Part shown: piece after piece, positions 5,744 to 14,031 of the stretch
How the letters are laid out: each line of letters opens with the position of its first letter
Position numbering within the stretch: position 1 is the first letter of the stretch
Source: Pediococcus acidilactici DSM 20284
GTDB lineage: Bacteria > Bacillota > Bacilli > Lactobacillales > Lactobacillaceae
Direction of reading: 5' to 3'
Assembly: GCF_000146325.1 (NCBI RefSeq)
Contig: NZ_GL397067.1
Coordinates: 561,747 to 625,746 of the forward strand
Length of the DNA: 64,000 nucleotides
Program-made: the position numbers and the translations under genes
Notes under the pieces: generated by a model
The model's input: only the letters and a program-made list of their open reading frames with translations
Database searches by the model: none
What the model was told of the DNA's origin: nothing

Positions 5744-7192
5744 ATGAACAAGCGCGATTTGCTTGCGTATCAATTATTACAATTTTTTAGTCAGAATAAC
5801 GTAAAACCAATTAGTACCTCCTCGTTAGCTGAAATCTTCAACACGACTCCGTACAAAATTGAGGCTTCCATCGCTACTCTGAATGCTGATTTACAAACAA
5901 TTACTGCTAATGACCACAGTGTTTACATAAGTGAAAAATCATATAAGGGAATTTGGAGCGGGCATAATCTTTTTCAAATCATTGTCGACAAAGTCAAATT
6001 ACATTATATTGAACGGTCGACCGCTTTTCGTGCTATGGAATATTTATTGTTTTATAACGATTTGGTTACACCCAAAAAATATATTCCCAAGGCTTTCTCG
6101 AGTCGCGCCGTTTTTTATCGTCAACTAACTTTAGTTAAACAATTACTAACTGATGAGTTTAATAACTTAACAATCCAAACTGGTAAAGACCGGGAATTTC
6201 AGATTCGATTAGAAATCATTGAATTATACGAACAAATTTATAAGGGATTAAAAGAGCCCTTCCCCGAACTAGATCCATTAATAAGCGGAATTTTTGATAG
6301 CTTAACGCCCTTTTTTAAACATCAATTACAACATGGCGAAAAATTTAAATTATCAATATTTCTACGAATTTGGATATTACGCCATAATAACCACAAGTAT
6401 GTTCGTTTTTCAGCGCCTCATCCGCTTAATGTTAAACGCTACGACAAAATTTATCACGTTTTAAAGCAAACCCTAGGCTGGCACTTTAAGCTAACCCATT
6501 CGGAAATGCTTTTTTTGTACGGTTTTTTATTAAATCAAGATTACTTAGATTATGCGGGGATTCCAAAGGATACGTGCAACTATCAATTAGTTAATAAAAT
6601 TACGGATGATTTTCTAAATTGGATCAAATCGTTTAATATTTTAGCGGATTTTCCGTTGGAAGTTGAACAATCTTTAAGAAAAGACCTTATTAACGTCAAT
6701 TTAAAATTATTTTCGTACTACGCGGAACTACTAGACGCAACTTACAAAAATTCAATCCATACCTTACGAGAAAACTATCCTACGTTTGATATTTTAATTC
6801 AGCAATTTTGGCAAAAACTTGCTGCTCAACCCGAGCTTAAAAAATACCATCTTAATAAGTACAACTTGTACTATGGTTACATGTTGGCATTAGCTAATAA
6901 CATTCCCGCTAAATACAGTCGCGACCGAGTTAGAGTGGTGATTGATTTTTCAAGGGGCAGCCTGTATTCCCAGTACGTTGATAATACGCTAAAATCCTTA
7001 TATGGAAATAACGTAATTTTGACTAATCATTTAGAACCACAATCCGATCTCTTCTTATCAGATACGTATTCTTACAAAATTAAAATTCCACAGCTGATTT
7101 GGAAATCATTTCCAACAGTTGCAGATTGGACCAACTTGATTACCCTAATCAAGGAAACCCGATCAGCAAAAGCTCGGCAATTTTTCAAATAA
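5744..7192 (+). CDS. Mga-family helix-turn-helix transcriptional regulator
   Basis: 482-residue regulator with the layout of Mga/AtxA-type proteins. An N-terminal winged-helix DNA-binding part (about 1-60, with a second HTH region near 95-140) is followed by long all-helical middle segments like PRD domains (about 160-390). A Rossmann-like EIIB-type C-terminal domain begins near VRVVIDFSRGSLYS (about 395-470). Such proteins are often controlled by PTS phosphorylation of PRD histidines. The ATG at 5744 is 26 nt from the strong AGGAGG (5712-5717). An in-frame AUA at 5726 is 8 nt from it, so the true start may be six codons earlier. The flanking genes do not reveal its targets. Family call by fold pattern, not by a sharp motif. 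Confidence 0.75.
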   Translation: MNKRDLLAYQLLQFFSQNNVKPISTSSLAEIFNTTPYKIEASIATLNADLQTITANDHSVYISEKSYKGIWSGHNLFQIIVDKVKLHYIERSTAFRAMEYLLFYNDLVTPKKYIPKAFSSRAVFYRQLTLVKQLLTDEFNNLTIQTGKDREFQIRLEIIELYEQIYKGLKEPFPELDPLISGIFDSLTPFFKHQLQHGEKFKLSIFLRIWILRHNNHKYVRFSAPHPLNVKRYDKIYHVLKQTLGWHFKLTHSEMLFLYGFLLNQDYLDYAGIPKDTCNYQLVNKITDDFLNWIKSFNILADFPLEVEQSLRKDLINVNLKLFSYYAELLDATYKNSIHTLRENYPTFDILIQQFWQKLAAQPELKKYHLNKYNLYYGYMLALANNIPAKYSRDRVRVVIDFSRGSLYSQYVDNTLKSLYGNNVILTNHLEPQSDLFLSDTYSYKIKIPQLIWKSFPTVADWTNLITLIKETRSAKARQFFK

Positions 7193-7243
7193 CAAATTAA
7201 AAGCGTGTAAGACAAGAATCGGCTAGTTTGCGAGAATTAACTG

Positions 7244-7283
7244 AAAAGCGACCGTTATGAATTGGCATAACGGTCGCTTTTTG
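7244..7283 (+). terminator. Strong intrinsic terminator
   Basis: AAAAGCGACCGTTATG (7244-7259) / CATAACGGTCGCTTTT (7266-7281), 16-bp perfect stem with T-run. It ends the regulator gene and could also work in reverse. Confidence 0.9.
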
Positions 7284-7424
7284 ATTAAGCAAAACTAACT
7301 GATTTTTAGCACATATTTTGCCTCTATTGGAGCCAAAATACCAAAATAGCTTTTTGAGAATCCTTGAAAAATATTTCTTTAACTTTGTTCAAACCTCTCT
7401 CCAGCTCATCAGTTAAAAACATCC

Positions 7425-7808
7425 TTAATCGATATTCAAAATTTTACGTACCTTGTTAGGTACCTTATCCTTGCTGATCTCGTTAGGTCCCTTTATTACC
7501 CGTTTTTTCGAAATCTCAGCCTTAACGACCGCGTTAGGAGTAAAAGGTTTAACCTTTTCTCCCGTTAACTCATAATCTAGCGTACGCTTTTCGCCATTTT
7601 TTAAGACAAACTCAAATTTATAGTCGTAAGCATGCACACCAGATATTTTCTTCCCGCTGTCGTCGGTAGCTTGTTTTTTAGCTGGAACCTCATTCGGCAC
7701 CACTGCGTAAGCTGTTTCCGCTTGATAATTGTCCTGATAGTACTTCCACCCAAAAATAATCACCACTGCCGCGACTAAAATCGCTAAAACTCGCCCTGCA
7801 TCTCTCAT
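7425..7808 (-). CDS. YxeA-like (DUF1093) membrane-anchored protein
   Basis: 127-residue protein with one N-terminal hydrophobic segment (about residues 7-20) that anchors it or acts as an uncleaved signal. A small extracytoplasmic domain follows, with the YxeA-type pattern of an aromatic-rich strand (YDYKFEFVLKNGE), a second strand pair, and a basic stretch ending in VKAEISKKRVIKG. No catalytic residues are evident, and the biochemical role of the family is unknown. AGGAG lies 7 nt before the ATG. It stands alone. The assignment rests on size, topology and strand pattern, so moderate confidence. Confidence 0.6.
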   Translation of the reverse strand: MRDAGRVLAILVAAVVIIFGWKYYQDNYQAETAYAVVPNEVPAKKQATDDSGKKISGVHAYDYKFEFVLKNGEKRTLDYELTGEKVKPFTPNAVVKAEISKKRVIKGPNEISKDKVPNKVRKILNID

Positions 7809-7946
7809 TTATATTCTCCTGTCTAGTAAGCCGTTATCAAACGTCTAATATTTGTAAGAAATGATACCATTTTTCGATTTATCATTACAAAAATAATGAC
7901 CTACGTTGTCCAAAATATTCCGGCGAATAAAATCTTTTTCTAGCAT

Positions 7947-7976
7947 AAAAAAAGACGACCCCCTGCGGATCGTCCC
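7947..7976 (-). terminator. Terminator of the GlsB-like gene
   Basis: On the minus strand GGACGATCC / GGGGTCGTC stem followed by seven T. Confidence 0.85.
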
Positions 7977-8005
7977 TATTTAAAATATAAATAACTAAAA
8001 AATTG

Positions 8006-8254
8006 CTAATTCTTACGGCTTTGAAGGAACCAAGATACAACGGCTACTAGTACTACAGCTCCGATGATCGAAGGAATCAGTGCCATTCCAGCTAAGGATG
8101 GTCCCCAAGTTCCTAGTAAGCTTTGGCCTAACCAAGCACCTACTAAACCAGCAACGATGTTACCAATCCAACCAGCTGGTAAATCACGGCTAGTAAGCGC
8201 ACCAGCAATTGCACCAATAATAGCTCCTACAATTAATGTCCAAATAATTCCCAT
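8006..8254 (-). CDS. GlsB/YeaQ/YmgE-family stress-response membrane protein
   Basis: 82-residue, Gly/Ala-rich protein with three membrane helices, typical of the transglycosylase-associated-protein family (GlsB, YeaQ, YmgE). It shows the characteristic MGIIWTLIVGAIIGAIAG start, a polar SRDLPAGWIGNIVAGLVGAW centre and a hydrophobic tail ending in QSRKN. Members are induced by envelope, bile or oxidative stress; the molecular function is unsettled. The ATG at 8254 is chosen because AAGGGGGG lies about 7 nt upstream. A GTG six codons earlier overlaps that site. Its own terminator follows, so it is monocistronic. Confidence 0.88.
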   Translation of the reverse strand: MGIIWTLIVGAIIGAIAGALTSRDLPAGWIGNIVAGLVGAWLGQSLLGTWGPSLAGMALIPSIIGAVVLVAVVSWFLQSRKN

Positions 8255-8421
8255 TATTACGCCCCCCTTCACTGCACTAATAGTAACAAATGTTCATTTT
8301 ATATACAAATAATATGCATTGTAACTAACTTTTGTAAAAAATAACCCGTCAAAGTAACCACAATAGTTTGCCGCTGCAATAGTGTTGTACGACTAATAAT
8401 TCCACATAAAAGATGGAATCA

Positions 8422-8450
8422 TTAGCAAAAATTCCTTTGTGCTGTATAAT
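8422..8450 (+). promoter_or_regulatory. Sigma-A promoter of the TMEM175-like gene
   Basis: TTAGCA (8422-8427), 17-bp spacer, TATAAT (8445-8450), with TG directly before the -10. Confidence 0.75.
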
Positions 8451-8477
8451 TTTTATTAGGCAAGAAAGGAAATTACG

Positions 8478-9074
8478 ATGAATAAAGCAAGAGTTGAAGC
8501 ATTTACTGACGCAGTCTTAGCAATAATTTTAACAATTATGATTTTAGAACTTAAAGTGCCCGATTCTAACCAACTGAGTGCTATTTTAAGCGAACTGCCA
8601 TACCTCTTTTCATATACCGTTGGCTATCTACTTATTGGGGTTGCGTGGTACAGCCACCACTACATGTTTAGTAAAACTTCGGGAATTTCTAAAAGAGTTT
8701 ATTGGGCAAATAATTTCTGGATGTTCACGACCTCCTTTATCCCCATGGCAACCGCCTGGATTGGGCGAGACTTAAAAGCCCAGGGTCCCGAAATCTTTTA
8801 CGCCATCATCTTTTACATCTGGACCGCCGCTTACCTCATATTAAGCTACGTGATTTCTAATGACGACCTGAAAAGGAAACAATATAAAAAAGCGCACGAC
8901 ATTAGGAAAATGAAAATTTACCAATACCTCACCAACGTAAAATATATGCTAATTCAGACCATTTTGTTGATCATTATTTTAGTTTTCAAACCTGAATTCT
9001 TACTAGCGGTAGTCTTATGGCAAATATTGGCCTTTGCAATCTGGAATAATGACGATAGTGATAAATTATTTTAA
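8478..9074 (+). CDS. TMEM175-family (DUF1211) potassium-channel-like protein
   Basis: 198-residue protein with six predicted membrane helices. The first helix carries the RVEAFTDAVLAI signature, the R-x3-F-(S/T)-D pattern that lines the pore of prokaryotic TMEM175 K+ leak channels. The second conserved feature, a Trp/His-rich segment GVAWYSHHYMF, is in the third helix. The protein would assemble as a tetramer and conduct K+. AAAGGA lies 7 nt before the ATG, and a good sigma-A promoter is placed just upstream. A bidirectional terminator follows. The role in pH or osmotic balance is suggested by neighbouring antiporter and stress genes but is inference. Confidence 0.88.
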   Translation: MNKARVEAFTDAVLAIILTIMILELKVPDSNQLSAILSELPYLFSYTVGYLLIGVAWYSHHYMFSKTSGISKRVYWANNFWMFTTSFIPMATAWIGRDLKAQGPEIFYAIIFYIWTAAYLILSYVISNDDLKRKQYKKAHDIRKMKIYQYLTNVKYMLIQTILLIIILVFKPEFLLAVVLWQILAFAIWNNDDSDKLF

Positions 9075-9155
9075 AAAGTTCGACCCTGAATTTTTAGGTA
9101 AAACTATTCCTAAAACGCGAAGCGGTTTACCGTAGCAAATTAATCCTAGACACAC

Positions 9156-9189
9156 AAAAACCACTTGAAATTAATCAAGTGGTTTTTTT
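9156..9189. terminator. Bidirectional terminator
   Basis: AAAAACCACTTGA (9156-9168) / TCAAGTGGTTTTTTT (9175-9189). It separates the convergent TMEM175-like and nhaC genes. Confidence 0.9.
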
Positions 9190-9223
9190 AGGCATCTTTT
9201 ATAAAATTATTTAGTAAATATTT

Positions 9224-10549
9224 CTAGGCTGCAGAACGTTTTGCGTTGATATAGTTAACGATAAACGTTAAGCCCATCAAGACCACTGGGTAAACCATGT
9301 AACGAATCAAGTCTAAGTAGTTCGTACTCTTCCCCGCAAGTTGAAGGGCCATCATCATCGCGGAGTCCTGAGGAATGACCATCGAGGCCGTAACCGCAAA
9401 AATGGAAATCACTCCGGCGAGCACCTTCTTATCAACTTGGTATTGGTCACCTAATTCCTTAGCAATCGGTGAAGTAATCAAAACCGAAATATTGTTATTA
9501 ACGATTGCCCCGGTAACACAGAAACTCAAAATTCCAATGAGGGCTTCACAACTTGCCTTGCTCTTGATATGCCGGGTGAACACGTGGACCATCCAATCAA
9601 TTCCGCCATAGTGTCGCATTAATGCAACCATTCCGTTAACCATCATCGCAAAGATTGCTAGCCAGAACATGCTTTCCATTCCGTTACCAATCGCCTTTGC
9701 GCACGCAAACAGGGAAGCTTTACCCAACGCCATCCCGATTGCACTGGCCATTACGGTACCTAAAGCTAGTACTAGTACCACGTCCATTCCCATGACAGCC
9801 AAAATTAAAACTACTAAATAAGGCAAAATGGTAATTACGTTATAACTGCCAGCATGAATATTGCTAGCACTGCTATTATTTAAACTCATTAAAGTATAAA
9901 TAATAATCGTGATTACCGCTGCTGGAACGGCGATTTTAATCTGCCATAAAAACTTATCACGCATTCTTGCGCCCACTCCCGCTGCCGCTGAAATGGTAGT
10001 TCCACCGATCATTGAAAGTCCGTCTCCAAAGTACGAACCGGTGATTACCGCTGCCCCAGCCATTCCTGCGTTTAGGTGTGCAGCTGCTACTAGCGAAAAG
10101 GTCACTGGCGCCATGGTTACGATCGTCCCCGTAGAAGTTCCGATACACAGTGAAATGATTGCCGCAATCAAGAAGATTCCTGGTACCAGAAATTGGCTTG
10201 GAATCAACGAAGTTCCTAAATTAACGATTGAAGACTGTCCTCCCGAAATTGCTACGGCTGAAGAAAAGCCCCCCGCCATCATTACAATCAAGGAAAGGTT
10301 CATTACTCCTGCGTTTCCAGCGTTGTTTAGGTAGATGTTCATTTTCTTGGCAAACTTTGCCCGCGGTTCGAAGAAAATTAAAGCAAACAACAACGCCACT
10401 AAAATTGCTACCTGTCGTGGCATGTACGAAGACGGATCCTTGGCACCTTTAATCGTAAAGACCGCTAAGCAGCCTACGTACAGCACCAAAAAAATCAGTA
10501 ATGGTAACAAACCAGCCGCGCCATAATCTTTGCGCGTTTTCTTTTCCAT
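9224..10549 (-). CDS. nhaC: NhaC-family Na+/H+ antiporter
   Basis: 441-residue secondary transporter of the ion-transporter superfamily with about 11-12 helices. Conserved features include STGTIVTMAPV near 140, the repeated re-entrant region GSYFGDGLSMIGGTTISAA near 172, and the C-terminal counterpart GAIVNNNISVLITSP followed by QDSAMMMALQL. These Asp/Asn/Ser-rich breaks in helices are typical of NhaC and its relatives. It probably exchanges cytosolic Na+ (or another solute) for protons; some NhaC homologues move amino or organic acids instead. The ATG at 10549 is preceded by AAGGGG at 8 nt; a TTG two codons earlier is too close to that site. Monocistronic. Confidence 0.82.
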   Translation of the reverse strand: MEKKTRKDYGAAGLLPLLIFLVLYVGCLAVFTIKGAKDPSSYMPRQVAILVALLFALIFFEPRAKFAKKMNIYLNNAGNAGVMNLSLIVMMAGGFSSAVAISGGQSSIVNLGTSLIPSQFLVPGIFLIAAIISLCIGTSTGTIVTMAPVTFSLVAAAHLNAGMAGAAVITGSYFGDGLSMIGGTTISAAAGVGARMRDKFLWQIKIAVPAAVITIIIYTLMSLNNSSASNIHAGSYNVITILPYLVVLILAVMGMDVVLVLALGTVMASAIGMALGKASLFACAKAIGNGMESMFWLAIFAMMVNGMVALMRHYGGIDWMVHVFTRHIKSKASCEALIGILSFCVTGAIVNNNISVLITSPIAKELGDQYQVDKKVLAGVISIFAVTASMVIPQDSAMMMALQLAGKSTNYLDLIRYMVYPVVLMGLTFIVNYINAKRSAA

Positions 10550-10954
10550 TCTCAAATCCCCTTAAACATTTATTGGTCTAGCACTTATCTATAATACCAA
10601 AATCCCGTTCAATTAACATAACTACTAAACTAAAGTTAGAGGTTACCATTAATAAGTAAATTTTTCAAATAAAAACCCTCTGTAACAGGTAGTTCGGAGA
10701 AAAGCGCCCTTTTCTCCTGAATCGTAAAGTAATTTTTTCAAAAAAAAGAGGCTGAGAAAAAATAAAGTAATCCTTTTTAAGAATGGATTTTTTGGAAAAT
10801 CAGGCTGGAATGTTGCCTTTACTATCATAGAAGCAAAAGTCAATTTTTCGGTTCAATCCAAAAACGACCATTAAACCAAATTCAGGCTTAATGGTCAGTT
10901 TTCAGTAAATGTTCCTAAACTACCCAACTTTTGTCTTCCTCTTTACTTAATTGG
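10550..10954. other. 405-bp intergenic region between nhaC and the M20 deacylase
   Basis: No supported gene; a 64-codon frame here lacks a ribosome binding site. It contains a short perfect hairpin GGAGAAAAG (10696-10704) / CTTTTCTCC (10709-10717), an AAAAAGAGGCTGAGAAAA sequence akin to left arms of terminators elsewhere in this window, and the terminator at 10861-10902. Confidence 0.6.
10861..10902 (-). terminator. Terminator of the M20 deacylase
   Basis: AAAACGACCATTAA (10861-10874) / TTAATGGTCAGTTTT (10888-10902), with A-rich left and T-rich right flanks. Confidence 0.75.
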
Positions 10955-12130
10955 CTAGTCTTTTTGGGCAGTTAGATATTGCGTAAATACCGTAATATAC
11001 ATCTTAATAAAGTTTAAATATAGGTCCTTTTCAACGTATTCATCAACTTGGTGAACTCCGTCACCGGTCGGCCCCCAAATCGCAAACGGAAAACTTTCAT
11101 CCTTACCCCTTAGCAAATTAGAAGCATCGGTGACCGCCGGAATCACCCCTGGTTTAATTGGCGCACCACGAAATTCGCTACCGACTCGTTGAATTAATTC
11201 CATCAGCCGGCTTTTTCCAGTTGTTTCCACCGCATCCTGAGTCATGTAGGCTTCCAATTTAACTTGCGCGCCCGCGTCGTTTTGCTGATCGACTAATTTT
11301 TGAAGGTCAGCAATCACCTGCTGATTGGTAAAATTTGGAATCGTCCGCGCGTTAATTTCTGCTTCTGCCGTTGCCGGAATCGAATTAACCTGGTTCCCGC
11401 CCTTAAAAATTGTGGTGTGGAAGGTTAACGGCCCAAGCAATTCATTTTCAACTGCGGAATCACGGAAATGGTGATTAGCCGCGTGCAAAATTTCAATTAA
11501 CGGATCAATAGCGTTTTTACCGTCCTCGGGCATCGAACTGTGTGCGGACTGCCCCTTAGAAGTTAACCTAATATCCAAGGAACCCTTATGTGAAAATGCC
11601 GGATCATAACCACTTGGTTCGCCAATCACTAAAGCATCCACGTCGTCCATCAGTCCCATTTCAGCAATTTTTTGCGATCCTTCTTCGCCCACTTCTTCAC
11701 CAAAGGTCGCCATTAGCCGAATGGTGCCCTTCTTCAGCAGGCGGTTGTGCTTAATTTCAATCAAAGCGATTACCATAGCTGCTAAGCCAGATTTCATATC
11801 AGCCGCGCCACGTCCATACAAACGGCCATCACGCTCCGTTAGTTCAAATGGATTACTGGTCCATTCAGTTGGGTCACCTGCATCAACCACGTCCATGTGT
11901 CCCGAAATTCCTAGAACCGGGCTGCCTGAACCAATTTCCGCTAACAAATCTGCCCGAGTGTCACTATAGCGAAGAACTTTAGCGTCAATCCCATTTTCCT
12001 TTAATAATTTTTGTAAGTACTTTGCCACCGTAATTTCGTGATCGTTAGTAGAATTAATCGCAATTAAATCCCCTAAAATCGCTATACAATCCTCATTTGT
12101 AAATACCGGTCGTTTTAATTCAATGTCCAT
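10955..12130 (-). CDS. M20-family ArgE/DapE-type deacylase
   Basis: 391-residue zinc-dependent amidohydrolase of the M20 peptidase family, with the two-domain fold. Metal-site motifs are in order: GHMDVVDAGD (first His and catalytic Asp, near 76-80), GRGAADMKSG (bridging Asp near 107), FGEEVGEEGS (general-base Glu and metal Glu near 141), IGEPSG, and the final H in TGDGVHQVDEYV. The lid domain lies between about 180 and 290. The family includes succinyl-diaminopimelate desuccinylase, acetylornithine deacetylase and dipeptidases; motifs do not separate these. No lysine or arginine biosynthesis genes flank it. The start ATG has AAGGAGG 7 nt upstream; a GTG seven codons earlier overlaps nothing useful. 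Monocistronic. Confidence 0.82.
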   Translation of the reverse strand: MDIELKRPVFTNEDCIAILGDLIAINSTNDHEITVAKYLQKLLKENGIDAKVLRYSDTRADLLAEIGSGSPVLGISGHMDVVDAGDPTEWTSNPFELTERDGRLYGRGAADMKSGLAAMVIALIEIKHNRLLKKGTIRLMATFGEEVGEEGSQKIAEMGLMDDVDALVIGEPSGYDPAFSHKGSLDIRLTSKGQSAHSSMPEDGKNAIDPLIEILHAANHHFRDSAVENELLGPLTFHTTIFKGGNQVNSIPATAEAEINARTIPNFTNQQVIADLQKLVDQQNDAGAQVKLEAYMTQDAVETTGKSRLMELIQRVGSEFRGAPIKPGVIPAVTDASNLLRGKDESFPFAIWGPTGDGVHQVDEYVEKDLYLNFIKMYITVFTQYLTAQKD

Positions 12131-12158
12131 TTTATTCCTCCTTGCGTGCACATCTTAG

Positions 12159-12172
12159 TGAAAACGTCTTCA
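12159..12172. promoter_or_regulatory. Possible catabolite-responsive element (cre)
   Basis: TGAAAACGTCTTCA matches the CcpA box pattern TGWNANCGNTNWCA with one mismatch and lies about 30 bp before the M20 deacylase start. Confidence 0.4.
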
Positions 12173-12304
12173 TCATTAATTGAATGCATTTTATCACTAA
12201 TACTCGTTAATTTACAAGAAAGACCCTCTAAAGGATTAATTTCTGGAATGTGGTGCGTTAAGTTGCTACCTTGCCTTACTAGTACGGTTTAATACGAAGT
12301 GCTC

Positions 12305-12343
12305 GAAAAAGAGGCTTTACCACATAGTGATTAAAGCCCCTCC
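12305..12343 (-). terminator. Terminator of katA
   Basis: GAGGCTTTA / TAAAGCCCCTC hairpin with a bulge and an A-run on its left, read as a U-tract on the minus strand. Confidence 0.6.
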
Positions 12344-12387
12344 AATTCTTGTTATTTATATTTTTAAATCAGAGCGCCGTTTTTGCT

Positions 12388-13848
12388 TTATCGTTCTGCT
12401 TCACCAACAATTTTATTGATGTCCATGCCTAAAGCTCTTGCAACTCGGGTGCCGTAATCATGATCAGCGTCATAAAATTGACTAATTTCCAGCCGTTTAA
12501 TTTCGTCAGATTTAACCTGGCCTAAAGCTCCCTTAATTGTGTCGATTAACCGATCTTTTTCAGCTGCTGACATTAGGCGATAAAGGTCGCCTGCTTGAGT
12601 CGTATAATCAACCTGGTATTCATAAGGTTGTGCCAGCGCTTCTCCGTCCACCTTGAAAGGTTTAATGGAAGCATCCCGATCTTCAGTAGGTCCGTCAAAG
12701 GAGTTGGGTTCATAATTTACTTCCGGTCCCTGCGTGGCCTTCATAGCGCCATCACGTTCATAATTGTGTACCGGGACTACCGGACGATTAATCGGCAAGT
12801 CTTCAAAATTTGCTCCCAAACGATATCTTTGAGTGTCTTTATATGAAAATAACCGACCTTGCAATAATTTATCTGGCGAAGCTTCAATTCCAGGAACTAA
12901 GTTAGCAGGTGACATTGCCGCTTCTTCCACGTCCGTGAAGTTATTAGTTGGATTTTCATTTAGCACCATCTTTCCAACCTTAATCAATGGGTAATCTTTA
13001 TGAGAAACCACCTTGGTTACGTCAAAGATGTCCCACTTATAGTGAAGACCTGCTTCGTACGGCAAAATCTGAACGTAGAGCGTCCACGATGGGTTCTCCC
13101 CTTGAGCAATGGCGTCATATAAATCATCTTGTAGATAGTCAGTGTCTTTAACCGTGGCCTCGGCTGCAGCTTCATTCGTCATGTTTTTAACGCCTTGGTC
13201 TGAAATGAAGTGATACTTGACCCAGAAGGCTTCACCCTTTTGGTTAACCCATTTAAAAGTATGAGAGCCATAACCGTTCATCGTTCGATAAGATGCTGGG
13301 AGCCCCCGGTCACCCATTAAATAAGTAACTTGATGCAACGATTCTGGGGAATGGGCCCAAAAGTCCCACTGCATGTCTTGAGTGCGCCGATTAGTTTGCG
13401 GATCCCGCTTTTGAGAATGGATGAAATCAGGAAACTTGAGCGGATCGTTTACAAAGAATACCGGAGTATTATTTCCAACAATGTCGTAATTACCATCCTG
13501 AGTATAAAATTTGACCGCAAATCCGCGCACATCGCGAACCGTGTCTGGGTAGCCCTTTTCTCCAGCCACTTGGGAAAAGCGCACAATCAAGGGGGTTTGT
13601 TTGCCAACGCCGTTAAAAAGGTCCGCCTTAGTATACGAACTCATGTCATTTTCTAGCTTGAAATATCCCTTCGCACCAGCACCTTTGGCGTGCACGACCC
13701 GTTCAGGAATCCGTTCCCGATCGAAATGGGCCAACTTCTCCAATAAATTGTAGTCCTGCATCAATACCGGACCGCGATTCCCAGCAGTTTGCGTGTGTTG
13801 GTTATTGGCCCACGGTTGTCCAGCCTCCGTTGTTAATTTTTCTGACAT
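12388..13848 (-). CDS. katA: Heme catalase (small-subunit, clade 3 type)
   Basis: Dismutates H2O2 to water and O2. The 486 residues fit the small-subunit monofunctional catalases. Distal-side residues are H53 in RVVHAKGAGAKG and N126 in DIVGNNTPVFF. The proximal heme ligand is the Tyr in RLFSYKDTQRYRLG near residue 336. No NADPH-site anomaly or truncation is visible. Lactobacilli usually cannot make heme, so activity probably needs heme from the environment. The gene is monocistronic, with AGAAGGG 10 nt before the ATG and two perfect palindromes in the upstream region that may bind a regulator. It plausibly removes peroxide from the lactate oxidase encoded nearby. Confidence 0.97.
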   Translation of the reverse strand: MSEKLTTEAGQPWANNQHTQTAGNRGPVLMQDYNLLEKLAHFDRERIPERVVHAKGAGAKGYFKLENDMSSYTKADLFNGVGKQTPLIVRFSQVAGEKGYPDTVRDVRGFAVKFYTQDGNYDIVGNNTPVFFVNDPLKFPDFIHSQKRDPQTNRRTQDMQWDFWAHSPESLHQVTYLMGDRGLPASYRTMNGYGSHTFKWVNQKGEAFWVKYHFISDQGVKNMTNEAAAEATVKDTDYLQDDLYDAIAQGENPSWTLYVQILPYEAGLHYKWDIFDVTKVVSHKDYPLIKVGKMVLNENPTNNFTDVEEAAMSPANLVPGIEASPDKLLQGRLFSYKDTQRYRLGANFEDLPINRPVVPVHNYERDGAMKATQGPEVNYEPNSFDGPTEDRDASIKPFKVDGEALAQPYEYQVDYTTQAGDLYRLMSAAEKDRLIDTIKGALGQVKSDEIKRLEISQFYDADHDYGTRVARALGMDINKIVGEAER

Positions 13849-13875
13849 ATCTACTCGACCCTTCTCTAAAAATTT

Positions 13876-13889
13876 TAGTAGATCTACTA
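13876..13889. promoter_or_regulatory. Perfect palindrome upstream of katA
   Basis: TAGTAGATCTACTA, 14 bp, about 28 bp before the katA start, likely overlapping the promoter. It is not the TTATAAT-type PerR box. Confidence 0.35.
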
Positions 13890-13901
13890 TTCAATAAAAC
13901 T

Positions 13902-13913
13902 AATAACGTTATT
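13902..13913. promoter_or_regulatory. Second perfect palindrome upstream of katA
   Basis: AATAACGTTATT, 12 bp, centred 25 bp upstream of the first palindrome. Possible operator. Confidence 0.3.
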
Positions 13914-14031
13914 TGCCACGAATTATAACACCCGCTCTGCCAATAAAGAAGCAATATGCCTTACGTTCTCACCTTTGACCCGCAATGGATATGCATTATC
14001 AAACTGCTTGTATACCTATCGTTACAGTAAT

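Noticed and set aside
9909-10334. 141-codon plus-strand frame inside nhaC, and similar long antisense frames inside recJ, clpX, tuf and typA
   Set aside because: Antisense shadows of well-supported genes; they lack ribosome binding sites and show codon bias driven by the real gene.
10649-10843. 64-codon minus-strand frame between nhaC and the M20 deacylase
   Set aside because: No ribosome binding site, runs through hairpins and A/T runs, and low-complexity FFLSLFFLKK composition; probably chance.
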